Origin: Fibrobacterota bacterium
Lineage (GTDB): Bacteria > Fibrobacterota > Fibrobacteria > UBA5070
Direction: 5' to 3'
Assembly (NCBI GenBank): GCA_029557215.1
Contig: JAKPQQ010000103.1
Coordinates: 1-47,395, forward strand
DNA length: 47,395 nt
Of the stretch, positions 36,104-44,522 are shown one piece after another. Positions within the stretch are counted from its first letter, which is position 1. Each line of letters starts with the position of its first letter. The notes under the pieces are model-generated. The model was given only the letters and a program-made list of their open reading frames with translations, was not told the DNA's origin and made no database searches. The position numbers and the translations under genes are program-made.

Positions 36104-37291
36104 ATGGTGAAGCCCGCCGAGCCCGACACGGGATTCTTCGAGTTCAACGGCTTGTCGTCGGACATCCTGGCGACGCTCCAAAGGGAAGAAGATCTGCGCG
36201 GGGAGCGGTTCGCCTGGATCTTCCACTGGGCCCTCTACGGACTGGTGGTGGTGTTCCTGCTGGTGGTCCATTTCTACCAGAAGAGTCCGGTGGGAACCTG
36301 GGGATTGGGCCTGATCACCATCGCCCTGGCCCTCAACGGATTCGTTTCCCGCCGCATCCTGGAGCGCCGACCCACCCCGTGGCTGCGCTACGTCTACACG
36401 CTCGTCGATCTGACCTTCCTCACGCTCTACAACGCGTTGGACACCTACTACAACTCCACCTTGACGCCGGTCACCACCGCGACGCTCCTTCTGTACCCCA
36501 TCATTCTCTTCCTGGCGGCTCTGCAGAACGACCGACGCCTGATCGTGCTGGCCACCCTGTACTGCGTGCTGGCCATGAACATCCTCTTCACGGTCGCCTA
36601 CCCGCTGTTCGACCCCCGGATCGCTCCCAAGCTGGTGTGCGGAAACATCGAGTGCCAGGTGTACCGGACCGGGTACATCCTGCTGTTCGGGGGACTGTTG
36701 CTGATCTTCCCGTCCACGCTGTCGCGGCTGCTGAACAAGCAAAAGCTCCTGTTCGAACAGAACATGGAACAGTTCGCGCTCGCCCACCACGACACCCTCA
36801 CCGGTTTGGCCAACCGCCGTCTGTTCATCCGGTTCATGGAAAAGGTCCTTCCGCTGGCTCGCCGCCACAAGCACCAGTTCGCGATCCTCTACATGGACCT
36901 CGACGGATTCAAGGCGGTCAACGACACCAAGGGACACGATGCCGGCGACCAGATCCTGCAGGAAGTGGCGTCCCGTCTGCTCACGGTGGTCCGCGATTCC
37001 GATCTGGTGGCCCGGTTCGGCGGAGACGAGTTCGTGGTGATCGCCCAACGCATCGAGGGACGCGAAGGCGCACAGGTCCTGGCAGGTCGGATCTTGTCCG
37101 CGCTCCACGCGCCCTTCTTGATCCAAAGCGACCAGATCCAGCTCGGCGCGAGCATCGGGATCGCCCTGTATCCGGACGATGCGGAGGATGGCGAGCAGTT
37201 GATCCAACTCGCGGACGACGCGCTCTACCTGGTGAAGAAGAACGGGAAGAACAGTTCGGCCTTTCCGGAACCACCCTCGGTGTTCCAATGA
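36104..37291 (+). CDS. Membrane-bound diguanylate cyclase (GGDEF)
   Basis: 395 aa from ATG 36104; a GTG at 36050 would add 18 residues. About six membrane helices (roughly 38-57, 65-80, 95-110, 125-140, 145-168, 190-206) form a sensor region with no recognised domain name. A short coiled linker leads to a GGDEF domain (about 225-385): DTLTGLANRRLF, MDLDGFKAVNDTKGHDAGD, the active-site GGDEF at 306-310, and the inhibitory I-site RDSD at 297-300, correctly spaced five residues before it. It should make cyclic-di-GMP with product inhibition, in response to an unknown signal. The bacteriohemerythrin gene 103 bp downstream may be a functional neighbour. Confidence 0.92.
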   Translation: MVKPAEPDTGFFEFNGLSSDILATLQREEDLRGERFAWIFHWALYGLVVVFLLVVHFYQKSPVGTWGLGLITIALALNGFVSRRILERRPTPWLRYVYTLVDLTFLTLYNALDTYYNSTLTPVTTATLLLYPIILFLAALQNDRRLIVLATLYCVLAMNILFTVAYPLFDPRIAPKLVCGNIECQVYRTGYILLFGGLLLIFPSTLSRLLNKQKLLFEQNMEQFALAHHDTLTGLANRRLFIRFMEKVLPLARRHKHQFAILYMDLDGFKAVNDTKGHDAGDQILQEVASRLLTVVRDSDLVARFGGDEFVVIAQRIEGREGAQVLAGRILSALHAPFLIQSDQIQLGASIGIALYPDDAEDGEQLIQLADDALYLVKKNGKNSSAFPEPPSVFQ

Positions 37292-37394
37292 CGACTTCCG
37301 GGCGCCGACAAACCTGTCTCCAACGGACTCAAAGGTCCTATATTTGAAGCAACGGGGTTCCTTGTGGAACTGGACAACCCCAACGGAGGTCGCG

Positions 37395-37823
37395 ATGTCG
37401 CTCTTGCGCTGGAAGGACGAGTACCTCACCGGAGTCGAAGAAATCGACGAACAGCACCGGCGTTTGTTCGACCTGGTCAACGGCATCTACGACATGATGC
37501 GCCACGGGCGCGGCCAGGAAGCCATCACCGAAGCGCTCTCGGAGCTGTTCGAATACACCCGGTTCCACTTCTCCGTCGAGGAGAAGTTCATGGCCGACAC
37601 CAAATACGCGGGTGTCAGTGGCCACTCCGAAGAACACGAACGCCTTCTGAACCAGATCCGCGACTTGCGCTGCGAAGCCCGCGACGGCCGGATCGTCATG
37701 TCCATGAACGAGATGTACTTCCTCAAGGATTGGCTCCTGACGCACTTCCAGGGCCCCGACAAGGGCCTCGCCGTCCACCTCCTGAATCGCGCCATCCCCG
37801 TCATCGAAAGCGTCGGCCTCTAA
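37395..37823 (+). CDS. Bacteriohemerythrin
   Basis: 142 aa from ATG 37395 with GGAGG 5 nt upstream, which decides the start. The di-iron ligand set is complete: His21 (DEQH), His58 and Glu62 (HFSVE), His77 and His81 (HSEEH), His117 and Asp122 (HFQGPD). Four-helix bundle proteins of this type bind O2 reversibly and act in O2 sensing, delivery or storage in the cytoplasm. It is a single-domain protein, with no fused chemoreceptor or GGDEF. The diguanylate cyclase gene directly upstream on the same strand suggests, but does not prove, a link between oxygen and cyclic-di-GMP signalling. Confidence 0.93.
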   Translation: MSLLRWKDEYLTGVEEIDEQHRRLFDLVNGIYDMMRHGRGQEAITEALSELFEYTRFHFSVEEKFMADTKYAGVSGHSEEHERLLNQIRDLRCEARDGRIVMSMNEMYFLKDWLLTHFQGPDKGLAVHLLNRAIPVIESVGL

Positions 37824-37828
37824 CCTCT

Positions 37829-37948
37829 GGGCGATTCGCGAATCGCCTCTACGAACGCCGCCCCGCAGCCGGAGCGGCGTTTCCGTTTCTTGCCCCACGG
37901 CCACGGTCTCCTCGGCATCTTCCGTCCAGGGCGATTCATGAATCGCCC
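37829..37948. repeat. Two GGGCGATTC palindromes, 100 bp apart
   Basis: GGCGATTCGCGAATCGCC (37830-37847) and GGGCGATTCATGAATCGCCC (37929-37948) are perfect palindromes, each followed by CTACGAA. Only the central bases differ. They lie in the 393-bp gene-free gap 37824-38216 between the convergent bacteriohemerythrin and small secreted protein genes. Similar GGGGCGATTCATGAATCGCCCC dispersed repeats are common in bacterial genomes, from memory. Confidence 0.85.
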
Positions 37949-38020
37949 CTACGAAAGACTGCCCCCTCGGGGCCTTCCCTCCCCCTGACGACGCCGACGA
38001 CCTACGGCCAAGAAACAGAA

Positions 38021-38048
38021 AACCGGACCAGCGAAGCTAGGTCCGGTT
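38021..38048 (-). terminator. 9-bp hairpin, minus-strand terminator
   Basis: AACCGGACC (38021-38029) pairs perfectly with GGTCCGGTT (38040-38048) around AGCGAAGCTA. On the minus strand it is followed by TTCTGTTTC, fitting a terminator for the gene ending at 38217. The loop AGCGAAGCTA resembles the loop of the CCGGC hairpins at 27388-27409 and 27549-27572, upstream of the other copy of the structured element. Confidence 0.6.
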
Positions 38049-38083
38049 CAAATCTGTGGATGTCGCTAAAAGCGTGCGAGCGG

Positions 38084-38150
38084 GATGCAATCGAAGCGAT
38101 CTGACCCCGAAGCCGTCCGCGCCGGGACGGCGAGTGGGGAAGATCGTGAG
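38084..38150 (+). ncRNA. Candidate structured RNA element, copy 2
   Basis: The core matches the copy at 27629: GATGCA, then CGAAG, then CCCGAAGCCGT, with identical spacing. Fold on the plus strand: P1 38097-38102 (CGATCT) with 38141-38146 (AGATCG); GA/GA internal loop; P2 38105-38107 (CCC) with 38136-38138 (GGG); internal loop CGAA/GAGT; P3 38112-38118 (GCCGTCC) with 38125-38131 (GGACGGC), loop GCGCCG. A further GGCACCC-GAAT-GGGTGCC hairpin stands at 38178-38195, in the position held by the mutL terminator stem at the first locus. No promoter or function is assigned. Confidence 0.5.
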
Positions 38151-38216
38151 ACCGCTACGGCATCACAAAGCAGGCGGGGCACCCGAATGGGTGCCAGTGC
38201 GCCCGCGCAGCCGCCG

Positions 38217-38660
38217 TTAGTTGTTTTCGGAGTTGCGCTTTTCCGTCTTCTCGCGATCCATGTTGCCTTGGATCGCTTCGACGAACGAACGTTCGAGAGT
38301 CAGGCCGGCCATGGCGTCGGCGTCTTCCTGCAAGATGTAAACGGCCTGGGGGTTGTCCAGATAGCCGTCGATCTTGCCGGCACCAAGGTCCATGGAGGCG
38401 CCCTGGGTGGCGTTGAAGGCCTTGACCATCTTGGATTCGGCCCAAAGCTCCTGGCCATCCTTGGTGCGCAGCAGAACCATGCCGCCGGCGCGCTTGACTT
38501 CCACGAAGGTTTCGGTGGAAGTGGCCGTGTAGACGGCCTTTTCGTTCACCGCACGCTTTTGGTTGGCATAGAGGGGAACCTCTCCGCCCGACGAAATCAG
38601 CTGGGTTGCAGCCATGGTGGCCGAAGCCAGAAGTGACAAGATGACGATAGCGCGACGCAT
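38217..38660 (-). CDS. Small secreted protein with SH3-like region
   Basis: 147 aa from ATG 38660 with GGGAGG 7 nt upstream. MRRAIVILSLLASATMAA is a Sec signal peptide. Residues 25-80 (EVPLYANQKRAVNEKAVYTATSTETFVEVKRAGGMVLLRTKDGQELWAESKMVKAF) read like a bacterial SH3 fold. The tail is helical and charged, ending EKTEKRNSENN. I do not recognise a specific family. It lies 105 bp downstream of nuoB on the same strand but has its own promoter candidate (38700-38728), so it is probably not part of the respiratory unit. Periplasmic location is expected. Confidence 0.72.
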   Translation of the reverse strand: MRRAIVILSLLASATMAATQLISSGGEVPLYANQKRAVNEKAVYTATSTETFVEVKRAGGMVLLRTKDGQELWAESKMVKAFNATQGASMDLGAGKIDGYLDNPQAVYILQEDADAMAGLTLERSFVEAIQGNMDREKTEKRNSENN

Positions 38661-38699
38661 GAAAAAACCTCCCGAACGATCGGAATGCCGGTCGGGACT

Positions 38700-38728
38700 A
38701 ATGTAGACGTCCCCCGACGGCGGCGCAA
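38700..38728 (-). promoter_or_regulatory. Sigma-70-type promoter candidate for the small secreted protein
   Basis: On the minus strand TTGCGC (38728-38723) is separated by 17 bp from TACATT (38705-38700), about 40 bp ahead of the start codon at 38660. The same -10 hexamer, TACATT, is seen in front of rplU. Confidence 0.45.
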
Positions 38729-38765
38729 CGGGTTTTTCTCTCCCGTGACGCCTGTGGTTGGATTG

Positions 38766-39296
38766 TTACTGGATGGTGACCGGCTCGGTTTCCCGAGTCC
38801 CGAAGGTCTTGTACTTGTGGATCCGCTCCTTGAGCGCCTGGACACCGTCGATGAGCGCCTCGGGTCGCGGCGGGCAACCCGGCACGTAGATGTCGACGGG
38901 GATGTATTTGTCCACCCCGTTGAGCACGGAATAGCTGAACTTGCTGAACGGTCCGCCGGCGTTGGCGCAAGATCCCATGGAAATCACCCAACGAGGTTCG
39001 GCCATCTGTTCGTAGAGCGTTTTCACGCGGGAGGCCATCTTGTGGGTGATGGTCCCTGCGATGACCATGAGGTCGGCTTGGCGGGGCGTGGGACGAGGGA
39101 TCATGCCCAGCCGATCCCAATCGTAGCGGGGGCCACCGGTCTGCATCAGTTCGATCCCGCAGCAGGCGGTGGCGAACAGCAGGTACCAAAGGGAGTTTTC
39201 GCGGCCCCAGTTGAGGAAATCGTCGACCGAGGTCAAGATGATCTGCTCGTCTTCGTGGTTGCCCGGCTTGACCGCGGCGGAGGCGATGTCGTTCAT
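38766..39296 (-). CDS. nuoB: NADH-quinone oxidoreductase subunit B
   Basis: 176 aa from ATG 39296, overlapping the nuoA stop by ATGA and preceded by GGGAG. The ligands of iron-sulfur cluster N2 are visible: the paired Cys in [11 protein letters not shown], the Cys in [12 protein letters not shown] and the Cys in [15 protein letters not shown]. NuoB sits in the peripheral arm of complex I and passes electrons from NADH to quinone. A 25-residue N-terminal extension precedes the conserved core ([23 protein letters not shown]). Only nuoA is upstream; nuoC and later subunits do not follow in this window. Confidence 0.96.
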   Translation of the reverse strand: MNDIASAAVKPGNHEDEQIILTSVDDFLNWGRENSLWYLLFATACCGIELMQTGGPRYDWDRLGMIPRPTPRQADLMVIAGTITHKMASRVKTLYEQMAEPRWVISMGSCANAGGPFSKFSYSVLNGVDKYIPVDIYVPGCPPRPEALIDGVQALKERIHKYKTFGTRETEPVTIQ

Positions 39297-39736
39297 TCCT
39301 TGGCTCCCTGATCGACACCGATGGATTTGTTCCACTCCAGGTCGCCTTTCTTGGCGGCGTAGACCAGACCCAAGAGCAGGGTCCCGGCGAACACGACGAC
39401 CTTGACCAGCACGGCGGCACCGGTTCCATCCTGCAGAAACGACGTGTACCGGACCAGCACGGGCATCATCAGGGCGATTTCCACATCGAAGATCAGGAAC
39501 AGGATCGCGACCAGGTAGAATCGGTTGTTGAAGCGAAACCACGCCGGCCCGACGGGAGCTTCGCCACATTCGTAGGTGCTCAGTTTGCCTGGCGTGGTCT
39601 GGATCCGGCTGAACACTCGCGTGATCATGCGGACCAGGAACATCAGGACAAAGACAACCGCGACCGTCATCAACAGCAAAACGACGATCGCGCCATATTC
39701 AGAAAACTGGGATTGCCCAGCAGTGACCGGACTCAT
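39293..39736 (-). CDS. nuoA: NADH-quinone oxidoreductase subunit A
   Basis: 147 aa from ATG 39736. Three membrane helices (about 14-38, 73-93, 106-127) and the conserved cytoplasmic loop [32 protein letters not shown] identify NuoA, a membrane-arm subunit of complex I at the quinone site; the loop Cys57 and the FDVE acidic pair are present. It is translationally coupled to nuoB. No strong ribosome-binding site precedes the start. It is divergent from rplU, sharing the 129-bp control region. Confidence 0.95.
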   Translation of the reverse strand: MSPVTAGQSQFSEYGAIVVLLLMTVAVVFVLMFLVRMITRVFSRIQTTPGKLSTYECGEAPVGPAWFRFNNRFYLVAILFLIFDVEIALMMPVLVRYTSFLQDGTGAAVLVKVVVFAGTLLLGLVYAAKKGDLEWNKSIGVDQGAKE

Positions 39737-39793
39737 GGACGCAAAAATAGATCGGCTTGCCACCCCCGGTTTGAAGTTTCTTTTCCATCGGTG

Positions 39794-39823
39794 TTGACGC
39801 AAGTGTTGGCAAGGACTTACATT
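39794..39823 (+). promoter_or_regulatory. Sigma-70-type promoter candidate for rplU-rpmA
   Basis: TTGACG (39794-39799) and TACATT (39818-39823) are separated by 18 bp (17 if the -10 is read as TTACAT), about 42 bp ahead of the rplU start, in the region shared with divergent nuoA. Confidence 0.6.
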
Positions 39824-39865
39824 CCTCCCCCTCCACGAAAAACGGGACAACCAGGACATTTGCCC

Positions 39866-40360
39866 ATGTACTCCGTCATCCAAGCTTCCGGCTTCCAGTT
39901 CAAGGTGAACGCCGGCCAGATCCTCCGCCTGCCTCTGATGCAGGCCGAGCTCGGCACCACCGTGACCTTCGATCAGGTCCTTCTCGCCAACGACGGCGCC
40001 GCCACTCAGGTCGGCACTCCTGTCGTCGCTGGTGCCAAGGTCTCTGCCGAGGTCCTTTTGCACGGCAAGACCAACAAGGTCATGGTCTTCCGTCGCAAGC
40101 GTCGCAAGGGCTTCCGCCGCTTGCGCGGTCATCGCCAGAACTTCACCGAAGTGGTGATCACCGGCCTGACCGCCGGCTCCCAGAAGGCCGCCGCCGAAGC
40201 GACTCGCATCGAGTTCGCCCGCAAGCGCGCCGCCGCTTGGGCGACCCGCCACACGCCTTCCGGTCCCGCGATCACTCGCGCCGAGAAGATCGCCCAGGGC
40301 TTGCCCAAGGCGGCGAAGGTCAAGAAGAACCAGCTGCGCAAGCAGAAGCAGGAGGCATAA
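39866..40360 (+). CDS. rplU: 50S ribosomal protein bL21, C-terminally extended
   Basis: 164 aa from ATG 39866 with AGGA upstream. The first ~103 residues are canonical bL21 ([23 protein letters not shown]...VTFDQVLL...[42 protein letters not shown]). A further ~60 residues, rich in Ala, Lys and Arg ([21 protein letters not shown]...[14 protein letters not shown]), extend beyond the usual length and probably contact rRNA or extend from the subunit surface. It is the first gene of the standard rplU-rpmA pair, 3 bp apart, with a good promoter candidate. Confidence 0.95.
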   Translation: MYSVIQASGFQFKVNAGQILRLPLMQAELGTTVTFDQVLLANDGAATQVGTPVVAGAKVSAEVLLHGKTNKVMVFRRKRRKGFRRLRGHRQNFTEVVITGLTAGSQKAAAEATRIEFARKRAAAWATRHTPSGPAITRAEKIAQGLPKAAKVKKNQLRKQKQEA

Positions 40361-40363
40361 GCC

Positions 40364-40621
40364 ATGGCTCACAAAAAGGGCGGCGGCTCCACCGCCAACG
40401 GCCGCGATTCCAATCCTCAGTACCGCGGCGTCAAGAAGTACGGCGGCGAGAAGGTCATCGCCGGCAACATCATCATCCGTCAGGTCGGAACCACGTTCCA
40501 TCCTGGCCGCAATGTCGGTCTGGGCAAGGACTACACCATCTTCGCCCTGTCCGAAGGCGTGGTGAAGTTCGAACGCCTCGATCGCAAGCGCCAGAAGGTT
40601 TCCGTCGTCGCGGAAGCCTGA
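40364..40621 (+). CDS. rpmA: 50S ribosomal protein bL27
   Basis: 85 aa, the usual length, from ATG 40364 with GGAGG 8 nt upstream. The sequence is canonical: [20 protein letters not shown], then [20 protein letters not shown], then [21 protein letters not shown]. The flexible basic N-terminus reaches toward the peptidyl-transferase centre. There is no N-terminal cleavable extension of the Firmicutes type. It follows rplU by 3 bp, and a lipoprotein gene starts 28 bp downstream. Confidence 0.97.
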   Translation: MAHKKGGGSTANGRDSNPQYRGVKKYGGEKVIAGNIIIRQVGTTFHPGRNVGLGKDYTIFALSEGVVKFERLDRKRQKVSVVAEA

Positions 40622-40649
40622 AGCGCCGCAGGGATCTATTTTCCCTGAC

Positions 40650-42620
40650 ATGCGATTCCGTCGAGTTTTCTTGAAAACCCTGGGTGCTTTGGCGCTCGGG
40701 GTTTTCTTTTCTTGCGCTCCCAACTCCCCCGATCCGCTCTACCCGCAGAATCGGAACGTGAGCGCGCTCAACTTCCGCGATCTTGCGCCCGACGCGAAGA
40801 AGGCCATCGCCGACGGAACCTACCCCGAATCGCTTTCCGGCTGGAAGCTGTTCTGGGAGGCGCCCGTGGACACCAACGGGCTCAACGGCATCTTCATCTT
40901 CTCCGACACCATCCCCAACGCCCTGGCCGACGCCAAGCTCGTCAGCGGCACCGGCGACCTGGACCTGTCCGGGATTTCCGCATCCCTTCTGGCCAAGCTG
41001 TCGACGCGGGACACGAGCTGGGAAATCCCCAGTTCGTACTTCCGGGACAAGTCCGGCAAGCCAGGGCTGCAAGGCTATTCCGTCCGGACCGACACGGTCT
41101 ACTACTTCTCGGTCTGGCTGCGCTACGACAAGGACCAGGCCGGTCGCCCGGTCCCGTTGCGCGTGTTCCTGGGCGACGAATACCCCCCGACGATTCCCGC
41201 CATCGCCGATTCCATCGGGCAGACCAAGGCGGTGCTCCGGTTCGATCGCCCTCAGGACAAGGTCAACCTGTTCGACGAAGAGTTCAAAGGCCCTCTCCGC
41301 TCGATCGAGGTCCGCTGGTGGCGCGGCCTCAGTGCGACGGATTCCGTCAAGAACGAGGTCGAATCGGCGTTCCTTCCGGATGCGGACCTGCAGGATACCT
41401 CCAAGCGCCAGTTCCGGCTCGAACTCGGCCCGCTCGCCTACCTCCAGGACTACTCCTACGTGCTCGTGGCGACCGACGTCAGCGGCCTTTCCAGCACGAC
41501 CACGTCCATGAACTTCACCACGCGCGATTCGCTGTTTCCCTCCACGCCGTCGGACTTCGCTGACACGACGCCCGCCGCCAACGTCCTGCAGCTGACGTGG
41601 ACCGCGGCGACCGACACCTTCGACAGGGACTCTTCCAACAAGACGCCTCTGACCGGGTTTCCCAACCACCACATCCGCAGCTACACGGTGGTCCTCGACG
41701 GCGTCGCGGTGGACACCGTCGATCTCCTCAAGGAAGGTCCCGCCCGATTCGTCCAAGGCGTTTCGTGGCCGATCTCCGGGCAAGCCAGCCGCTTCGCCTG
41801 GAACGGCTCCGAATGGACTTGGCGCTGGCCGAACCTGCGACCGGGAACAGCCTACGAGGCGCGCCTGATCGTGCGCGACAATTCCGGCAACGACACCCTG
41901 TCCGAAGCCGTTTCCGACACCGCGCCCAAATCGTCCAACGCCTCCTGCGACTCCGGTTACGTCCCCGTGGAGGGCGCCGGCGGCCTCAAGACCTATTGCA
42001 TCGAATCCCACGAGCATCGGAACAAGGACGGTGCCGTGCAAAGATCCGTCACCTGGGAACAAGCCCAGGCGCAGTGCGCTCTCGCGGACGCCTACCTCTG
42101 TTCGGACAGCCAGTGGGTTCGGGCCTGCGAGACTTCTCCCTCGGGCCAGCTCTGGAACTACGGCTCGCTGGAAGCAGGTCAGTTCGGCGATTCGCTGGAA
42201 TGGCTGCAGAACGCCTGCCGCCTGAACACCGGAGATTCGTCGGGTCTGGCCAAGGGCAGCATGGGCGATCCTCGCTGCGTTTCCGCCTGGGGCGTCTTCG
42301 ACATGCCCGGCAACCTGGCCGAATGGACCCGCGACGTCTACCACACCGCGCCGGATTCCCTCCCGCGCGATTCCACGCGGGCCTACACGGGTGTTTCGGA
42401 TTTCCAATCGACCCCGTACGTCGGGACCCTGCGGGGAGGCACCTGGCTCAAGCTGGACCAGCCCGACAAGGCTCTTCCTTCCGCCCGGTGCCGCGAACGC
42501 AACTACCCTGCCTTCGCGAACCTGTACGACACGCTGGCCGACAAATCCACCCGCCGGCGCCCGAACCCCGCCGGCACGAGCATCGGCGTCGGTTTCCGCT
42601 GCTGCCGTTCGCCGCGGTGA
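40650..42620 (+). CDS. Lipoprotein with FN3-like and FGE-sulfatase-like domains
   Basis: 656 aa from ATG 40650. [22 protein letters not shown] gives a lipoprotein signal (Cys22). Residues 30-300 are beta-rich and unrecognised; about 300-425 contain a fibronectin III-like domain ([11 protein letters not shown]...[19 protein letters not shown]). The C-terminal ~220 residues resemble the formylglycine-generating-enzyme/SUMF1 fold, with [50 protein letters not shown] and VGFRCC. Many such domains bind substrates without making formylglycine, and no sulfatase is nearby. It sits 28 bp after rpmA and may be read through from it. An AGGGA/TCCCT hairpin lies just before the start. Anchored on the cell envelope. 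Confidence 0.82.
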   Translation: MRFRRVFLKTLGALALGVFFSCAPNSPDPLYPQNRNVSALNFRDLAPDAKKAIADGTYPESLSGWKLFWEAPVDTNGLNGIFIFSDTIPNALADAKLVSGTGDLDLSGISASLLAKLSTRDTSWEIPSSYFRDKSGKPGLQGYSVRTDTVYYFSVWLRYDKDQAGRPVPLRVFLGDEYPPTIPAIADSIGQTKAVLRFDRPQDKVNLFDEEFKGPLRSIEVRWWRGLSATDSVKNEVESAFLPDADLQDTSKRQFRLELGPLAYLQDYSYVLVATDVSGLSSTTTSMNFTTRDSLFPSTPSDFADTTPAANVLQLTWTAATDTFDRDSSNKTPLTGFPNHHIRSYTVVLDGVAVDTVDLLKEGPARFVQGVSWPISGQASRFAWNGSEWTWRWPNLRPGTAYEARLIVRDNSGNDTLSEAVSDTAPKSSNASCDSGYVPVEGAGGLKTYCIESHEHRNKDGAVQRSVTWEQAQAQCALADAYLCSDSQWVRACETSPSGQLWNYGSLEAGQFGDSLEWLQNACRLNTGDSSGLAKGSMGDPRCVSAWGVFDMPGNLAEWTRDVYHTAPDSLPRDSTRAYTGVSDFQSTPYVGTLRGGTWLKLDQPDKALPSARCRERNYPAFANLYDTLADKSTRRRPNPAGTSIGVGFRCCRSPR

Positions 42621-42730
42621 CTCGCCGAGCATGAGATCGATTATTAGTTTCATCCTATGATGAGCAGCCGATCCGATAGTATTGTTGAAGATCGGCGAAC
42701 CGAGTTCCAGACAGAAGCGGAGTCTTCCCA

Positions 42731-43165
42731 ATGATCTACAGCAAGCCTTGCATGCACGGTCTCCGGGCCGTGATCTACATCGCGTCCCGCAACGTCGAAT
42801 CCCCCGTGCGCGGCGAAGACATCGCGCGCGAAGAAGATCTGCCTTCGCCGTTTCTGTCCAAGATCCTCAAGATCCTGGCCAGCCGCAACATCCTGCACTC
42901 CGTGCGCGGTCCCGGTGGCGGATTCCGTCTTGCCCGCCCCGCGGAAGAAATCACCCTCCTGGACGTGGTGGAGGCCATCGACGGACTCACGCAGTTCGAA
43001 GAATGCGCCCTGGGCTGGAAGACCTGCCAGGACGACAAGCCGTGCCCGCTCCATTCGACCTGGAAGGAAATGCGCCAGAATCTGAAGGAATACCTCCAGA
43101 AGACCCCGGTTTCCACCCTGGTGCAGATGGAAAAACTCGACCCGAAGCCGTCGGGCAGGTTCTAG
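42731..43165 (+). CDS. Rrf2-family transcriptional regulator with Cys triad
   Basis: 144 aa from ATG 42731 with CGGAG 10 nt upstream. The N-terminal winged helix-turn-helix is typical: MIYSKPCMHGLRAVIYIASR, EDIAREEDLPSPFLSKILKILAS, and the wing SVRGPGGGFRLARPAEEITLLDVVEAIDG. Three cysteines follow in ECALGWKTCQDDKPCPLH (C-x6-C-x5-C), as in Rrf2 proteins that hold a [2Fe-2S] or [4Fe-4S] cluster (IscR, NsrR, RirA), so it probably senses iron-sulfur, redox or nitric oxide status. It stands alone with no isc or suf genes here. CCGATC/GATCGG arms at 42669-42696 upstream could be its own operator. Confidence 0.9.
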   Translation: MIYSKPCMHGLRAVIYIASRNVESPVRGEDIAREEDLPSPFLSKILKILASRNILHSVRGPGGGFRLARPAEEITLLDVVEAIDGLTQFEECALGWKTCQDDKPCPLHSTWKEMRQNLKEYLQKTPVSTLVQMEKLDPKPSGRF

Positions 43166-43253
43166 AGACCGCTTCTCCTCCGTCGACGAAGGCTTTCTTC
43201 TCTTCCGACCGGAGAGAAGAGAATCCATTTTGTCGATCGCGAGGAGAATCACC

Positions 43254-44522
43254 ATGAGCGAGACATTGGGCGAGATCGCGGCGCGTTACGCCCGCAAGGC
43301 CAGATCGGCCTCCCGGCGGCTTTCCGGAACGGATGCAGCCACCCGCAACGCGGCCATCGAAGCCATCGCGCAAGCGCTGGTCGCCGCCACCCACGAAATC
43401 GTTTCCGAGAACGCCAAGGACCTGGCGGAAGGCGCCGCGGCGGGGCTTTCGCCCGCCATGCTGGATCGGCTCAAGCTCGATCCTTCCCGCATCGAGGGGA
43501 TGGCCAAGGGACTTCGCGAGATCGCCTCGCAACCGGATCCTGTCGGACGGATCCTGTCGTCCCAGGTGCGCGAGGACGGGCTTTCCATCGAGAAGGTCTC
43601 GGTGCCCCTGGGCGTCGTGTTCTTCATCTACGAATCGCGGCCCAACGTCACCACCGACGCGGCCGGGCTGTGCCTGCGCAGCGGCAACGCCATCCTGCTG
43701 CGCGGCGGCAAGGAAGCCATCCATTCCAACCGGATCCTGGGAGGCATCATCTCCCGGGCGGTGGCTTCGGCCGGGCTTCCCGCCGACTGCGTGCAGCTGG
43801 TGCAGGAGACCGACCGCGCCCTGGTGGGCGAACTCCTGCAACGCGACCGCGAGATCGATCTGGTCATCCCCCGCGGAGGCGAGGGCCTCATCCGCGCCGT
43901 GGCCGAACAATCCAAGATCCCCGTCCTCAAGCACTACAAGGGTGTGTGCCACCTGTACGTGCATCCCACGGCCGATCCCCTGACGGCACCCGGCGTCGTC
44001 TTCAACGCCAAGGTCCAGCGCCCCGGCGTGTGCAACGCGCTGGAAAAGCTCCTGTTCGACAAGGCCATGCCCGCCAGGCTCGGCGAAGAGATCTTGAAGA
44101 CGCTCTCGGAAGCCGGGGTGGAACTGCGCGGATCCGATTCGGTGCGCGCCAAATGGCCCGCCTTCGCCTGGAAGGCCGCGACGGATTCCGACTGGGACGA
44201 GGAATACCTCGCCAAGGTCCTGGCCGTGCGCGAAGTCGACGGACTCGACGAGGCCCTGGACTGGATCTCCGAACACGGATCGGGCCACACCGAATCCATC
44301 CTGTGCCGCGACACCGCCATGGCCGACCGCTTCGTGGCCGGTTGCGACAGCTCCAGCGTGATGGTGAACGCCTCCACGCGGTTCGCCGACGGCGGCGAGT
44401 ACGGGCTGGGCGCCGAAATCGGCATCAGCACCGACAAGCTCCACGCGCGCGGCCCCATGGGCGCCGCCGACCTCTGCACCTACAAGTGGGTCGTGCGCGG
44501 CCAAGGACACGCCAGAAAATGA
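43254..44522 (+). CDS. proA: Gamma-glutamyl phosphate reductase
   Basis: 422 aa, a normal length, from ATG 43254 with GAGGAG 7 nt upstream. It reduces gamma-glutamyl phosphate with NADPH to glutamate semialdehyde in proline synthesis. Family markers are PLGVVFFIYESRPNVTTDAAGLCLRSGNAILLRGGKEA, IDLVIPRGGEGLI, HYKGVCHLYV, and the catalytic Cys260 in QRPGVCNALEKLL, with the C-terminal NASTRFADGGEYGLGAEIGISTDKLHARGPMG. Its stop overlaps the hisI start by ATGA, and hisI in turn overlaps tilS, forming a tight proA-hisI-tilS unit. proB is not in the window. Confidence 0.96.
   Translation: MSETLGEIAARYARKARSASRRLSGTDAATRNAAIEAIAQALVAATHEIVSENAKDLAEGAAAGLSPAMLDRLKLDPSRIEGMAKGLREIASQPDPVGRILSSQVREDGLSIEKVSVPLGVVFFIYESRPNVTTDAAGLCLRSGNAILLRGGKEAIHSNRILGGIISRAVASAGLPADCVQLVQETDRALVGELLQRDREIDLVIPRGGEGLIRAVAEQSKIPVLKHYKGVCHLYVHPTADPLTAPGVVFNAKVQRPGVCNALEKLLFDKAMPARLGEEILKTLSEAGVELRGSDSVRAKWPAFAWKAATDSDWDEEYLAKVLAVREVDGLDEALDWISEHGSGHTESILCRDTAMADRFVAGCDSSSVMVNASTRFADGGEYGLGAEIGISTDKLHARGPMGAADLCTYKWVVRGQGHARK

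Noticed and set aside
37829..37948. CRISPR array suggested by repeated palindromes 100 bp apart
   Set aside because: Only two units, irregular spacing, perfect short palindromes rather than 24-37 bp repeats, and no cas genes.
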